The position numbers were made by a program, and so were the translations under genes. Below, piece by piece: positions 34,759 to 43,278 of a DNA stretch of 64,000 bases; the first letter of the stretch is position 1; each line of letters starts with the position of its first letter. A model generated the notes under the pieces. It saw only the letters and a list, made by a program, of their open reading frames with translations. It was not told the origin of the DNA and did not search any database. The stretch comes from Yoonia sp. GTDB lineage: Bacteria; Pseudomonadota; Alphaproteobacteria; Rhodobacterales; Rhodobacteraceae. The DNA lies in NCBI RefSeq assembly GCF_014859355.1, contig NZ_JACUUJ010000002.1, positions 1 through 64,000 of the forward strand. The letters are read 5' to 3'.

Positions 34759-35946
34759 TCAGCGCAACCGTTCCAGCAGCGACACCGACGCATAGCCGTC
34801 CGGGACCATCCCGCGGCTGCGCTGAAACGCCTTGATCGCGGCGCGGCTGTTTGGCCCGATTTGCCCGTCAACGCCTTGGGTTGAAAACCCCGCCGCCGTC
34901 AGGCGCTGTTGCAACTCCACCCTTTCGGCACGCAGCAAGCCGCGTTCTCCAGCAGGGAAAGCTGTTTGAAACGGCCCCATTCCCCTGATCCGGTCGCCCA
35001 GATGGCCAACGCCGATGATATAAGCTTCGGCGTTGTTATAGCGCCCGATCACCTCGTAATTGCGGAACACCAGAAAAGCCGGGCCACCGGCGCCGGTTGG
35101 TGTGATCAGCGATGCCTCGCCGTAATTTGGCACCGGCTGGCCATCGACGCCGCGCACCCCTTGTTGTGTCCATGCAGCGGGTGTGCGTTTCACCGCACGA
35201 CCGGTCTGTTCAAAATCAAAACCGCGCGGCAGCCGCACCTCGACCCCCCAAGGCTGGCCCTGTTGCCAGCCAAAGCGGCGCAGATAGGCGGCGGTGGATG
35301 CCAGCGCATCACTGGGATCATCCGACCATATATCGCGGCGGCCATTGCCGGTGAAATCCACGGCATAGGCTTCATAGGATGTGGGTATGAACTGCGTGTG
35401 GCCCATGGCACCGGCCCATGATCCGGTCATGTTGCGCGGAGCCACATCGCCGTTTTGCAAAATACCCAAAGCAGCGACCAGTTGTTGTTCAAAGAACTGC
35501 CCCCGTCGTCCGTCAAAGGCCAGCGTGGCCAGCGTGGAAATCAGCGGAATATCCCCGCGCCGCGCGCCATAGTTGCTTTCCATGCCCCAGATCGCTGTCA
35601 CGATATGGGCGTCCACGCCATAGGATGCCTGAATCCGCGACAAAAGCCCGGCATATTGCTGCATCATGGCCCGCCCGGTGCTGACCCGTGCATCGGATGC
35701 GGCGGTGGCCATATACTCTCCCAGTGGTCGGACGAATTCGGCCTGATTGCGGTCGCGGTTGATGCTGTCGGGCAGGTATTGCGCCCCGTCAAAGGCCGCT
35801 GCGAACGCGCGGTCCGATATGCCTGCGGCGCGCGCCCTGGGGCGGAACCCCGCGACCCAACTGGCAAAGGCGCTGGCCTGCGCGTTGGCGGTGCCAGCCA
35901 GCCCGAGTGTTGCCAACCCTGTTGTGATGAATTGTCTGCGATACAT
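34759..35946 (-). CDS. Lytic murein transglycosylase (MltB family) with peptidoglycan-binding domain
   Basis: A 395-residue exported enzyme. The N-terminus MYRRQFITTGLATLGLAGTANAQ looks like a Tat-type twin-arginine signal. The transglycosylase domain has the catalytic Glu in AIWGMESNYGARRGDIPLISTLATLA and the motif GSWAGAMGHTQFIPTSYEAYAVDFTGNGRRDIW. The last 60 residues form a PG_binding_1 repeat (LQQRLTAAGFSTQGVDGQIGPNSRAAIKAFQRSRGM). It cleaves glycan strands to 1,6-anhydro-muropeptides. ATG 35946 was chosen because it begins the signal peptide. Confidence 0.92.
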   Translation of the reverse strand: MYRRQFITTGLATLGLAGTANAQASAFASWVAGFRPRARAAGISDRAFAAAFDGAQYLPDSINRDRNQAEFVRPLGEYMATAASDARVSTGRAMMQQYAGLLSRIQASYGVDAHIVTAIWGMESNYGARRGDIPLISTLATLAFDGRRGQFFEQQLVAALGILQNGDVAPRNMTGSWAGAMGHTQFIPTSYEAYAVDFTGNGRRDIWSDDPSDALASTAAYLRRFGWQQGQPWGVEVRLPRGFDFEQTGRAVKRTPAAWTQQGVRGVDGQPVPNYGEASLITPTGAGGPAFLVFRNYEVIGRYNNAEAYIIGVGHLGDRIRGMGPFQTAFPAGERGLLRAERVELQQRLTAAGFSTQGVDGQIGPNSRAAIKAFQRSRGMVPDGYASVSLLERLR

Positions 35947-36045
35947 GCTCAAACCCTCTGATTTTTTGTTTTGCGGTAGCATATCGCAAAATGCGCTTCG
36001 TTGAAATCAACTCTGCGCCAGTCCGCGGTTTTCCACCGGTCAGGG

Positions 36046-38301
36046 TCAGCTGCGGTTGCGTTTGACTTTACGGGCGGTTTTTGCGGCCTTGTTGCGGGCA
36101 GCCCCCACCTTGCGGCGGGGCGGTTTACCGCGGCTTTTGGTTGGGCCACGCGGAACTGCGCGTTCATCCAGCTTGATCAGTTCCACAATCAGCCCGCCGG
36201 TGACGGGCGCGGCCTCGACCAGTTTGACAGTTGTGCGCTGGCCCAGGGCAATCACCGTGCCGGTGTCAGCGCCCATCAGGGTCTGGGTTTCGGGGTCATA
36301 GTGGAAATATTCATTGCCCAGCGTCCGGATCGGGATCATCGCGTCGGCGCCGGTTTCATCCAGTTTGACAAAAACCCCGAATTTTGCAATCCCGCTGATC
36401 CGCCCGGTCATTTCGACGCCAACACGGTCCGACAGGAACGCGGCCAGATACCGGTCGGTCGTGTCGCGTTCGGCGGCCATCGACCTGCGCTCTGTGTCGC
36501 TGATCTGGCGGCCGGTGTCGGGCAGGTGTTCGATGTCCCATGGCGACAGCCCGTCATTACCCCAGCCATGCGCTGCAATCAGCGCGCGGTGCACGATCAG
36601 GTCGGAATAGCGCCGGATCGGTGATGTGAAATGCGCATAGGCCCGCAGGGCCAGCCCGAAGTGGCCAAAGTTTTCGGGATTGTAGTAAGCCTGCGTCATC
36701 GACCGCAGGGTGGCCATATTGATCAGCTCGTCATTATCGGTGCCTTCGGCCTGCGACAGCAGCCTGTTCAGATGCGCGGTTTTCAGCACCTGCCCCTTGG
36801 CCAGCACCAGCCCCGAGGCCGTCGCCACCTCGCGCAGGGCGTCCAGCTTTTCGGGGGATGGTTCCTCGTGGACGCGGAACAGCAGGGGGGATTTCTTGGC
36901 GATCAGGGTTTCAGCGGCGGCGACATTGGCCAGCACCATGAATTCCTCGATCAGTTTGTGGGCCTCCAGCCGTTCCTTGAAATTGACCGATGTGACCTTG
37001 CCTGCGTCATCCAGCACGATCTGGCGTTCGGGCAGGTCCAGATCCAGCGGCTGGCGCGCGGCGCGTGCCTTGGCCAATGCCGCATGGGCAGCATAGATCG
37101 GGCGGATGATGTCATTCATCAACGGGGCAACCTTGTCGCCTGGCTTGCCATCCATGCCGTCCTGAACCTGTTCATAAGTCAGGGAAGCGACCGATTTCAT
37201 CAGCCCGCGATGAAACTGGTGGCTGATCTTTTCCCCATGTGCGTCGATCTGCATGGACACAGCCAGACAGGCCCGTTCGACACCTTCGTGCAGCGAACAC
37301 AGATCACCCGACAGCCGGTCAGGCAACATCGGCACAACGCGGTCGGGGAAATAGCTGGAATTGCCGCGCTTGCGCGCCTCGCGGTCCAGTTCGGACCCAG
37401 AGCGCACGTAATGCGCCACATCGGCAATGGCGACCCAGATGATGAAACCGCCGTCGTTACGCGGGTCGGGGTCATGTTCAACATAACAGGCATCGTCGCG
37501 GTCGCGGGCATCCCAAGGGTCGATCGTGATCAGCGGCAGGTCGCGCATGTCCGCCCGGCCTTGCAGACCGGCGGGTTTGGCGGCGTCGGCCTCGGCAATC
37601 ACGGCGTCGGGGAAATGGTCGGGGATGCCGTGCTGGTGGATGGCAATCAGCGATACCGCACGTGGTTCGGTCGGGTCACCCAGGCGGGTTAAAACGCGCG
37701 CCTTGGGCAGGCCCATGCGCCCCTTGGGGCCGGTTTGTTCCGCCTCGACCAACTCGCCATCTTTGGCGCCGCCGGTCGCACCCGCTGGCACGACCCATTG
37801 CCGGTCTGCGCCCTTGTCGATGGGCAGCACGCGCCCGCCTTCGGATCCGGCGCGATAGACACCCAGAATACGCATCGGGTTGGTGCCGATCCGGCGGATC
37901 ATGCGGGCGGTGTGGCTGTGGGCTTCGGTCTTGTCGATGGTCAGGCGGCCAAGGATGCGGTCGCCCTGACCCAATGCCGGATCGCTGGACCGGAGCATCA
38001 TCAGGATCACGGGTTCAGGCCCTTGGCCGGTCCATTCCAAGGGCCGGGCATACAGATCGCCATCCGCATCCGGCCCGGTGATTTCCAGCACGGATACCGG
38101 CGGCAGATCTTCGGCATCGCGATAGGAACTGCGCCGCTTGGTCAGCTTGCCCGCCTCCTCCAGCTCTTTCAGCAAGCGTTTGAGGTCGATACGGGCGGCA
38201 CCCTTGATCCCGAACGCCTTGGCGATGTCGCGCTTGGCGGTCTTGGTGGGGTTCTGGGCGATCCATTCAAGGATCTCTGATTTGGATGGGATGCGTGTCA
38301 T
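36046..38301 (-). CDS. rnr: Ribonuclease R
   Basis: A 751-residue 3'-to-5' exoribonuclease. An N-terminal winged-helix region (to about 70) precedes cold-shock-like OB domains. The RNB catalytic domain starts near residue 255 with the acidic metal site ITIDPWDARDRDDACYVE, with HFTSPIRRYSDLIVHRAL later. The C-terminal S1 domain is MTGRISGIAKFGVFVKLDETGADAMIPI, followed by a basic tail (RGKPPRRKVGAARNKAAKTARKVKRNRS). RNase R degrades structured RNA and is cold- and stress-induced in other bacteria. Its start codon lies in a long potential hairpin described separately. Confidence 0.95.
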   Translation of the reverse strand: MTRIPSKSEILEWIAQNPTKTAKRDIAKAFGIKGAARIDLKRLLKELEEAGKLTKRRSSYRDAEDLPPVSVLEITGPDADGDLYARPLEWTGQGPEPVILMMLRSSDPALGQGDRILGRLTIDKTEAHSHTARMIRRIGTNPMRILGVYRAGSEGGRVLPIDKGADRQWVVPAGATGGAKDGELVEAEQTGPKGRMGLPKARVLTRLGDPTEPRAVSLIAIHQHGIPDHFPDAVIAEADAAKPAGLQGRADMRDLPLITIDPWDARDRDDACYVEHDPDPRNDGGFIIWVAIADVAHYVRSGSELDREARKRGNSSYFPDRVVPMLPDRLSGDLCSLHEGVERACLAVSMQIDAHGEKISHQFHRGLMKSVASLTYEQVQDGMDGKPGDKVAPLMNDIIRPIYAAHAALAKARAARQPLDLDLPERQIVLDDAGKVTSVNFKERLEAHKLIEEFMVLANVAAAETLIAKKSPLLFRVHEEPSPEKLDALREVATASGLVLAKGQVLKTAHLNRLLSQAEGTDNDELINMATLRSMTQAYYNPENFGHFGLALRAYAHFTSPIRRYSDLIVHRALIAAHGWGNDGLSPWDIEHLPDTGRQISDTERRSMAAERDTTDRYLAAFLSDRVGVEMTGRISGIAKFGVFVKLDETGADAMIPIRTLGNEYFHYDPETQTLMGADTGTVIALGQRTTVKLVEAAPVTGGLIVELIKLDERAVPRGPTKSRGKPPRRKVGAARNKAAKTARKVKRNRS

Positions 38302-38362
38302 GATACCGCCCTAACATGGGGTGCGCGGTCCGTCATCACAATTGGTGTAGGGCGGGTCATGA
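38298..38362 (-). promoter_or_regulatory. Hairpin covering the rnr ribosome binding site and start codon
   Basis: Between dapE and rnr, the minus-strand arms TCATGA-C-CCGCCCTA (38348-38362) and TAGGGCGG-TA-TCATGA (38298-38313) can pair: 8 bp, a 1x2 internal loop, then 6 bp, with a loop of 34 bases. The second arm contains both the weak ribosome binding site (GGGCGG) and the rnr ATG. This is what is seen. Translational control is inference. Confidence 0.55.
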
Positions 38363-38368
38363 TCCACT

Positions 38369-39511
38369 TTACGCGAAATAATCGCGCAGGATGCGAGTGT
38401 AGATCGCCTTTAACTGGATGATCTGATCGACCGCGACCCGTTCATCCACTTGATGCATCGTCTTGCCGACCAGCCCGAATTCCACCACCGGGCAATGATC
38501 CTTGACGAAACGCGCATCCGATGTGCCTCCCGAGGTGGACAAGACAGGGGTAATGCCGGTTTCTGCCTGCACCGCCGCCGCCACCAGATCAGACAGGTCG
38601 CCGGGCGGCGTCAGGAAACTTTCGCCCGACACCTTGACCTGCATATCGACGGTCACGCCAAATGCGCTGGCCATGCGGTCGGTTTCGGCCGTGATCCAAT
38701 CCAGAATCGACTGGCTGGAATGGGCGTCGTTAAAGCGCACGTTCACCGTGGCCTGACATGCGGCGGGGATCACATTGGTTGCGGGGTTGCCGGTGTCGAT
38801 TGTGACCACGGCAAGGGTCGAAGGGTCGAAATGGGCGGTGCCGTCATCCAGCACGTGCGATGACAGCCGGTCCACCAGTCGCGCCATGGCGGGGATCGGG
38901 TTCTTCGCGCGGTGCGGATAGGCCGCGTGCCCCTGCACGCCGCGCACCGTCAGCCAGCAGGTCACCGACCCCCTGCGCCCGATCTTCATTGCCTCGCCCA
39001 TCACGTCAGGGCAGGTGGGTTCGCCCACCAGACAGACCGACATTGCCTCGCCTTGTGCCGCCATCCAGTTCAGCAGCGCGGTGGTGCCATCGGTGGCGTC
39101 GCCTTCCTCGTCCCCGGTGATTGCCAGAATGACCGCGCCATCGGGGGGCGTTTCGGTCACGAAATCAATCGCAGCGGCGGCAAAGGCGGCCACGCCCGAT
39201 TTCATATCCGTGGACCCGCGCCCGTACAGATAGCCGTCCTTGATCGCTGCGCCAAAGGGCGGCACGGACCAGTCGCTTTCATTGCCGACCGGTACGACGT
39301 CAGTATGCCCGTTGAACCCGAATGTGCGGTTCGCGCCCTGCCGCCCCCAGCGCGCAAAGAGGTTGGCCACACCGCCCCGATCCACGCGGGTGCAGTCAAA
39401 GCCCGCGTCGCGCAGCAGTTTTTCCAGCAGCACCAAGGCGCCGCCTTCGGCAGGGGTGACAGACGGGCAACGCACCAGATCAGCGGTCAAGGCAACGGGA
39501 TCGACAGGCAT
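38369..39511 (-). CDS. dapE: Succinyl-diaminopimelate desuccinylase
   Basis: A 380-residue M20-type metallohydrolase in meso-diaminopimelate/lysine synthesis. Metal ligands and catalytic residues are in [11 protein letters not shown] (His), [14 protein letters not shown] (Asp), the catalytic Glu pair in [12 protein letters not shown], and [13 protein letters not shown] 39511 is preceded by AAGGAG at 6 bases. The longer upstream frame is unconserved. Together with dapD it brackets two small genes on the same strand. Confidence 0.95.
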   Translation of the reverse strand: MPVDPVALTADLVRCPSVTPAEGGALVLLEKLLRDAGFDCTRVDRGGVANLFARWGRQGANRTFGFNGHTDVVPVGNESDWSVPPFGAAIKDGYLYGRGSTDMKSGVAAFAAAAIDFVTETPPDGAVILAITGDEEGDATDGTTALLNWMAAQGEAMSVCLVGEPTCPDVMGEAMKIGRRGSVTCWLTVRGVQGHAAYPHRAKNPIPAMARLVDRLSSHVLDDGTAHFDPSTLAVVTIDTGNPATNVIPAACQATVNVRFNDAHSSQSILDWITAETDRMASAFGVTVDMQVKVSGESFLTPPGDLSDLVAAAVQAETGITPVLSTSGGTSDARFVKDHCPVVEFGLVGKTMHQVDERVAVDQIIQLKAIYTRILRDYFA

Positions 39512-39620
39512 GGCGGGCTCCTTTTTAGCATGGCTAGCGGGTTCGGCGCGGGGATGCAATTCTTGGATGCGCCGGCCCCAGCGGTCGGCGCATCATCCAC
39601 GGGTTCGCATCACACTGACG

Positions 39621-39953
39621 CTAATTATCTTCCCCGAAAAACGGCGTCATTTGCGCCACGATGACGCTGTTTTCGTCCAATGCGCGCTGCATCAGTTCTT
39701 TTTCTTCGTCGGAAATGTCATGCCCTTCGGCCATGCGTTCCTCCAGCGTGCCGTATCCCGATACATCCAGCGGGGCCAGATCGGCCTGTTTCAGGATCGC
39801 GACGGTTTCGCGTACTGCCTCTGCCTCGTCTACGCCACTGGCATAACACATCAACGCGGCGCCGGTGGCACCTTCGGGCAGGCCATCGCCTGAATTGCGG
39901 CCCACCTCGATCAAGAGCGTGAACACCTGTTGGCGGCTTGGTTTCTTGGTCAT
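39621..39953 (-). CDS. Conserved small acidic protein of unknown function
   Basis: A 110-residue soluble, acidic protein starting MTKKPSRQQVFTLLIEVGRN. It has no signal peptide or membrane segment and no motif I recognise. The C-terminal half (EERMAEGHDISDEEKELMQRALDENSVIVAQM) is predicted helical. The start at ATG 39953 overlaps the stop of the upstream small membrane protein gene (ATGA). The position between dapD and dapE suggests co-transcription with lysine biosynthesis genes, not a proven role in it. Confidence 0.7.
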   Translation of the reverse strand: MTKKPSRQQVFTLLIEVGRNSGDGLPEGATGAALMCYASGVDEAEAVRETVAILKQADLAPLDVSGYGTLEERMAEGHDISDEEKELMQRALDENSVIVAQMTPFFGEDN

Positions 39954-40237
39954 GCGGTGTCTGTTTCTTTCTCTTGCCAGCGCGATCGGACGGCCCAGAT
40001 CGTCGAAATCACGATGACGGTTTGTAGTGGCACAAAAATGACAGCCATCAAGAACAGGATCGTTCCCAGCAGGGAAAACTGCATCAGATAGACAAAGCTG
40101 AGCGCGGGTTGCCAGATGACCCATAGCAAAATGCCAATCAAAACGATGTCGGCCGCCACCAGCCCCCAAGCTTCGCCGAACGACGGGCGCTTGCCCGCCG
40201 CGATCCGCTTGCGTGCCAGTGTGCGGCTGAGGATCAT
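39950..40237 (-). CDS. Small two-helix membrane protein of unknown function
   Basis: A 95-residue protein with a basic N-terminus (MILSRTLARKRIAAGKRPSF) and hydrophobic segments at about residues 25-52 and 54-80, ending in a charged tail (SRWQEKETDTA). No family is recognised. It starts one base after the dapD stop and its stop overlaps the next small gene by 4 bases. The tight packing argues that it is a real gene in a dapD operon. Confidence 0.72.
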   Translation of the reverse strand: MILSRTLARKRIAAGKRPSFGEAWGLVAADIVLIGILLWVIWQPALSFVYLMQFSLLGTILFLMAVIFVPLQTVIVISTIWAVRSRWQEKETDTA

Positions 40238-40238
40238 C

Positions 40239-41066
40239 CTAGTCTCTTAGCAGGTCATTGATGCCGGTTTTGGACCGGGTGCGCTCATCCACGCGTTTGA
40301 CGATGACAGCACAGTAAAGATTGACGTTGTTTTTCGATGGCATGGACCCTGCGACTACCACAGAATAGGGTGGCACCTCGCCATACATGACCTCGCCTGT
40401 TTCGCGGTCCACGATTTTTGTCGATTGGCCGATGAACACGCCCATACCCAGCACGGACCCTTCACGCACGATGCAGCCTTCGACGACTTCGGACCGGGCA
40501 CCAATGAAACAGTTGTCTTCGATAATCGTTGGCCCGGCCTGCATCGGTTCCAGCACGCCGCCAATGCCGACGCCACCGGACAGGTGCACGTTCTTGCCGA
40601 TCTGGGCGCAACTGCCCACGGTGGCCCATGTATCGACCATCGTGCCGCTGTCAACATAGGCGCCAAGGTTCACGAATGACGGCATCAGCACGACACCGGG
40701 CGCGATAAATGCGGACCGGCGCACGATCGCGTTGGGCACGGCGCGAAAACCTGCACTGCGGAATTCATCATCGCCCCAGCCGGCGAATTTGCTGTCGACC
40801 TTGTCCCACCAGCCAGAGGCCTGCGGCCCGCCCGACTGGAATTCCATGTCCTTGATGCGGAACCCCAACAGCACGGCCTTTTTGGCCCATTGGTTCACGT
40901 GCCACGACCCGTCGTCCTGCTTTTCGGCCACGCGCAATGCGCCGCTGTCCAGCGCGTTCAGCGTATCTTCGATGGCTTCGCGGGTCTCGCCTGTGGTGGC
41001 GGGGGTGATCTGATCGCGGGTGTCCCACGCGGCTTCGATTGCGGTCTCAAGTGCGGCGTTGGACAT
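40239..41066 (-). CDS. dapD: 2,3,4,5-tetrahydropyridine-2,6-dicarboxylate N-succinyltransferase
   Basis: A 275-residue left-handed beta-helix acyltransferase of the succinylase branch of lysine/meso-DAP synthesis. The N-terminal helical domain is followed by hexapeptide repeats ([51 protein letters not shown]) and the C-terminal [20 protein letters not shown] 41066 follows GGAG at 6 bases and gives exactly the usual family length. The gene is divergent from the LOG-family gene. Confidence 0.96.
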   Translation of the reverse strand: MSNAALETAIEAAWDTRDQITPATTGETREAIEDTLNALDSGALRVAEKQDDGSWHVNQWAKKAVLLGFRIKDMEFQSGGPQASGWWDKVDSKFAGWGDDEFRSAGFRAVPNAIVRRSAFIAPGVVLMPSFVNLGAYVDSGTMVDTWATVGSCAQIGKNVHLSGGVGIGGVLEPMQAGPTIIEDNCFIGARSEVVEGCIVREGSVLGMGVFIGQSTKIVDRETGEVMYGEVPPYSVVVAGSMPSKNNVNLYCAVIVKRVDERTRSKTGINDLLRD

Positions 41067-41150
41067 GGGGGGCTCCAATTTCCTATGGTCTGCTATTGGA
41101 ACGCGCTATAGACCGGAAAAGCCCAAAAGCGCAATGCGAGGAACAGCAGT

Positions 41151-41996
41151 ATGCAAGACGACCGACGCCACCCATTCCGGGACAGCCAGCAAGACCGCGA
41201 GGCCGCAACCCATTTTCCCGACACACCGCAAACACGGGCACCGTCGTATAAACTCGCCTTTACTGACGAAGACTTTATGCTGCGCGATGAATTGCGGCCT
41301 GTCAGGTTGCAGTTGGAACTGCTGAAACCCGAACTGCTGATGAACGAGGCTGGGGTCAATTCCACCATTGTGCTGTTCGGCGGGGCGCGTATCCCCGAGC
41401 CTGCAAAAAAGGACAGCGCGCGTACGCAAACCCTTGCTGATCTGACACAATATTACGCCGAGGCGCGGCGCTTTGCCCAGATCATGACGGCCAAATCACT
41501 GGCGAACGGCGGCACAGACAATGTGATTGTCACCGGCGGTGGCCCCGGCGTGATGGAGGCGGGCAACCGCGGTGCGGCAGATGCGGGCGGCAAGTCAATC
41601 GGTTTCAACATCGTGCTGCCGCATGAACAATCGCCCAATGAATACGTAACGCCGGAACTCTGTTTCAATTTCCACTATTTTGGCATCCGCAAGATGCATT
41701 TCCTGATGCGGGCATCGGCGATCTGCGTGTTTCCCGGCGGCTTTGGCACGCTTGATGAAATGTTCGAGGCGCTGACACTGATCCAGACCGGGCGTATGGC
41801 GCAGGTTCCGTTCTTGTTATTTGGACGAGCCTTTTGGGAAAAGATCATCAACTGGGATGCGCTGGCCGACGCAGGCACGATATCCCCCGATGATCTGAAA
41901 CTGTTCCGCTTCGTCGAAACTGCGGAAGAGGCAATAGCGGCCTTGGATGGTTGGGCCGGCAAGGGCGAAAAACGCGGGGCGATTCCGGGACGATGA
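41151..41996 (+). CDS. LOG family protein (TIGR00730-like)
   Basis: A 281-residue Rossmann-type protein with the LOG motifs GGGPGVMEAGNRGAADAG, and PGGFGTLDEMFEAL in place of PGGxGTxxE. Characterised members are cytokinin-riboside-monophosphate phosphoribohydrolases or nucleoside 5'-monophosphate nucleosidases. This is a longer form, with about 60 N-terminal residues before STIVLFGGARIPEPAK. The start has GAGGA 6 bases upstream. Activity on AMP or another nucleotide cannot be settled here. Confidence 0.87.
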   Translation: MQDDRRHPFRDSQQDREAATHFPDTPQTRAPSYKLAFTDEDFMLRDELRPVRLQLELLKPELLMNEAGVNSTIVLFGGARIPEPAKKDSARTQTLADLTQYYAEARRFAQIMTAKSLANGGTDNVIVTGGGPGVMEAGNRGAADAGGKSIGFNIVLPHEQSPNEYVTPELCFNFHYFGIRKMHFLMRASAICVFPGGFGTLDEMFEALTLIQTGRMAQVPFLLFGRAFWEKIINWDALADAGTISPDDLKLFRFVETAEEAIAALDGWAGKGEKRGAIPGR

Positions 41997-42029
41997 ACGC
42001 GGCGTTCATCTGGACATGGGGGCCAGATG

Positions 42030-43070
42030 TCAGGACGGCTTTGACGGGATTTCGAGACATTGCAGCGGGGGCGCGTCCGGGTCTTTGATTGCCTGAATGG
42101 CTGCTCTGGCCAAAAACGCGCCCGCCGTTCCCACCCGTTCCGAGATGGTCATGATATCGGGGCGGAACAATTTCAAAAACGGGATGGCCTCTTTGGTGAA
42201 AATATCAATTTCACGGCCTACGGTCGCACCGTGTTGTTCCAGCCCTGCAACGGCGGCCATGGCCGAGGATGTCGAGGCTGTGATGATCGCGTCAATCGCC
42301 GGATCAGCGCGCAGCACGTCCATGACATCAGCGACGACGTCTTCGCTGGCGCTGTCGCTGGTGACGGCTGTGGCAACGATCAACGCGATACCACGGTCCG
42401 CGGCGACATCGGTCACGCCTCGGATCATATGCCGGGCATAGTTCTGCGCGGGGGGCGGTGCGATCAGCAGCACCCTTTTACGTCCCCTGTCGGCCAATGC
42501 CGCAGTTGCCAGACGTCCAAAGGCGTTGTTGTCAAAGTCATAATAGGGGTGCCGCGCCGCCCAATCGCTGCGACCATGCGTGGCAAAGGGAAACTGTTGG
42601 TCCATCAGATAGGCGACGCGCGGGTCTTGTGGCGTGATCTGGTTAAAAATCACCGCATCCGCTGAACCTGTCTCGACGATATATCGTAAAGGCTCTACCG
42701 GATCTTGGTCTGGAAAAAACGGCGTGACAATCAGGTGAAACGGTGTGTTGCGCAGCCCACCAGCGACCGATGAAATCAGGCGTGCGGTGTGGTTCATCAT
42801 GTCGTGTTCGGTCGGCATCACAAGGCTGATCACATTGGTGCGCCCGGTGCGCAGGCGAACACCCGCGCGGTTGGGGACATAGCCGATATCCTGCGCAATC
42901 TTGCGCACCAGAGTTTTCGTCCGCTGCCCGATATCGGGCGCATCATTCAGCGCGCGCGACACCGTTGGCACCGCCAACCCAGTAAGGCCTGCAATGGTTT
43001 TCAGGGTTGGTTTCATCTTGTTTGTGCTGTGTTGGGCGCTGTCGTCTGCCCCGGCCTTTCTGTTCACCAT
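42030..43070 (-). CDS. LacI family transcriptional repressor
   Basis: A 346-residue regulator. The helix-turn-helix is at about residues 22-42 (LKTIAGLTGLAVPTVSRALND), followed by a hinge (NRAGVRLRTGRTNVI) and a sugar-binding periplasmic-binding-protein-like domain. ATG 43070 has AAGG 7 bases upstream. ATG 43016 (MKPTLKTIAG) is a possible shorter start. It is divergent from the sugar transporter operon, and the tandem palindromes over that promoter are the natural operators. The inducer is probably the transported sugar or a product of it. Confidence 0.9.
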   Translation of the reverse strand: MVNRKAGADDSAQHSTNKMKPTLKTIAGLTGLAVPTVSRALNDAPDIGQRTKTLVRKIAQDIGYVPNRAGVRLRTGRTNVISLVMPTEHDMMNHTARLISSVAGGLRNTPFHLIVTPFFPDQDPVEPLRYIVETGSADAVIFNQITPQDPRVAYLMDQQFPFATHGRSDWAARHPYYDFDNNAFGRLATAALADRGRKRVLLIAPPPAQNYARHMIRGVTDVAADRGIALIVATAVTSDSASEDVVADVMDVLRADPAIDAIITASTSSAMAAVAGLEQHGATVGREIDIFTKEAIPFLKLFRPDIMTISERVGTAGAFLARAAIQAIKDPDAPPLQCLEIPSKPS

Positions 43071-43210
43071 GGTGTCGCCTTTCGTGCCCCAGCGGCAAAA
43101 CCGGACACTGTTAATGTCTGATGCGCAGCATATCCGCCACGAAAAACAATAGAAAGTCAGCAGGTTAGTTACCGCTAACATTCCCAGCGTTCATTTCTGC
43201 TTAATACCGG

Positions 43211-43238
43211 TTGATTGCATAATCTAAATCGATATAGA
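43211..43238 (+). promoter_or_regulatory. Promoter of the sugar transporter operon
   Basis: TTGATT (43211-43216) and TATAGA (43233-43238) are spaced by 16 bp, about 40 bp before the solute-binding protein start. The -10 overlaps the first putative LacI operator. Confidence 0.6.
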
Positions 43239-43257
43239 CTTTTCTACAACGATTTAG
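43224..43257. promoter_or_regulatory. Tandem LacI-type operators
   Basis: CTAAATCGATATAG (43224-43237) and CTACAACGATTTAG (43244-43257) are both even palindromes centred on CG, the hallmark of LacI-family sites, with 12 and 10 of 14 positions symmetric. Their starts are exactly 20 bp apart (two helical turns). The outer half-sites CTAAATCG and CGATTTAG are perfect inverse copies. A third, weaker CG-centred palindrome (GTTACCGCTAAC, 43168-43179) lies upstream of the -35. Confidence 0.6.
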
Positions 43258-43278
43258 AACCAAAGGGAGGAAAGAATC

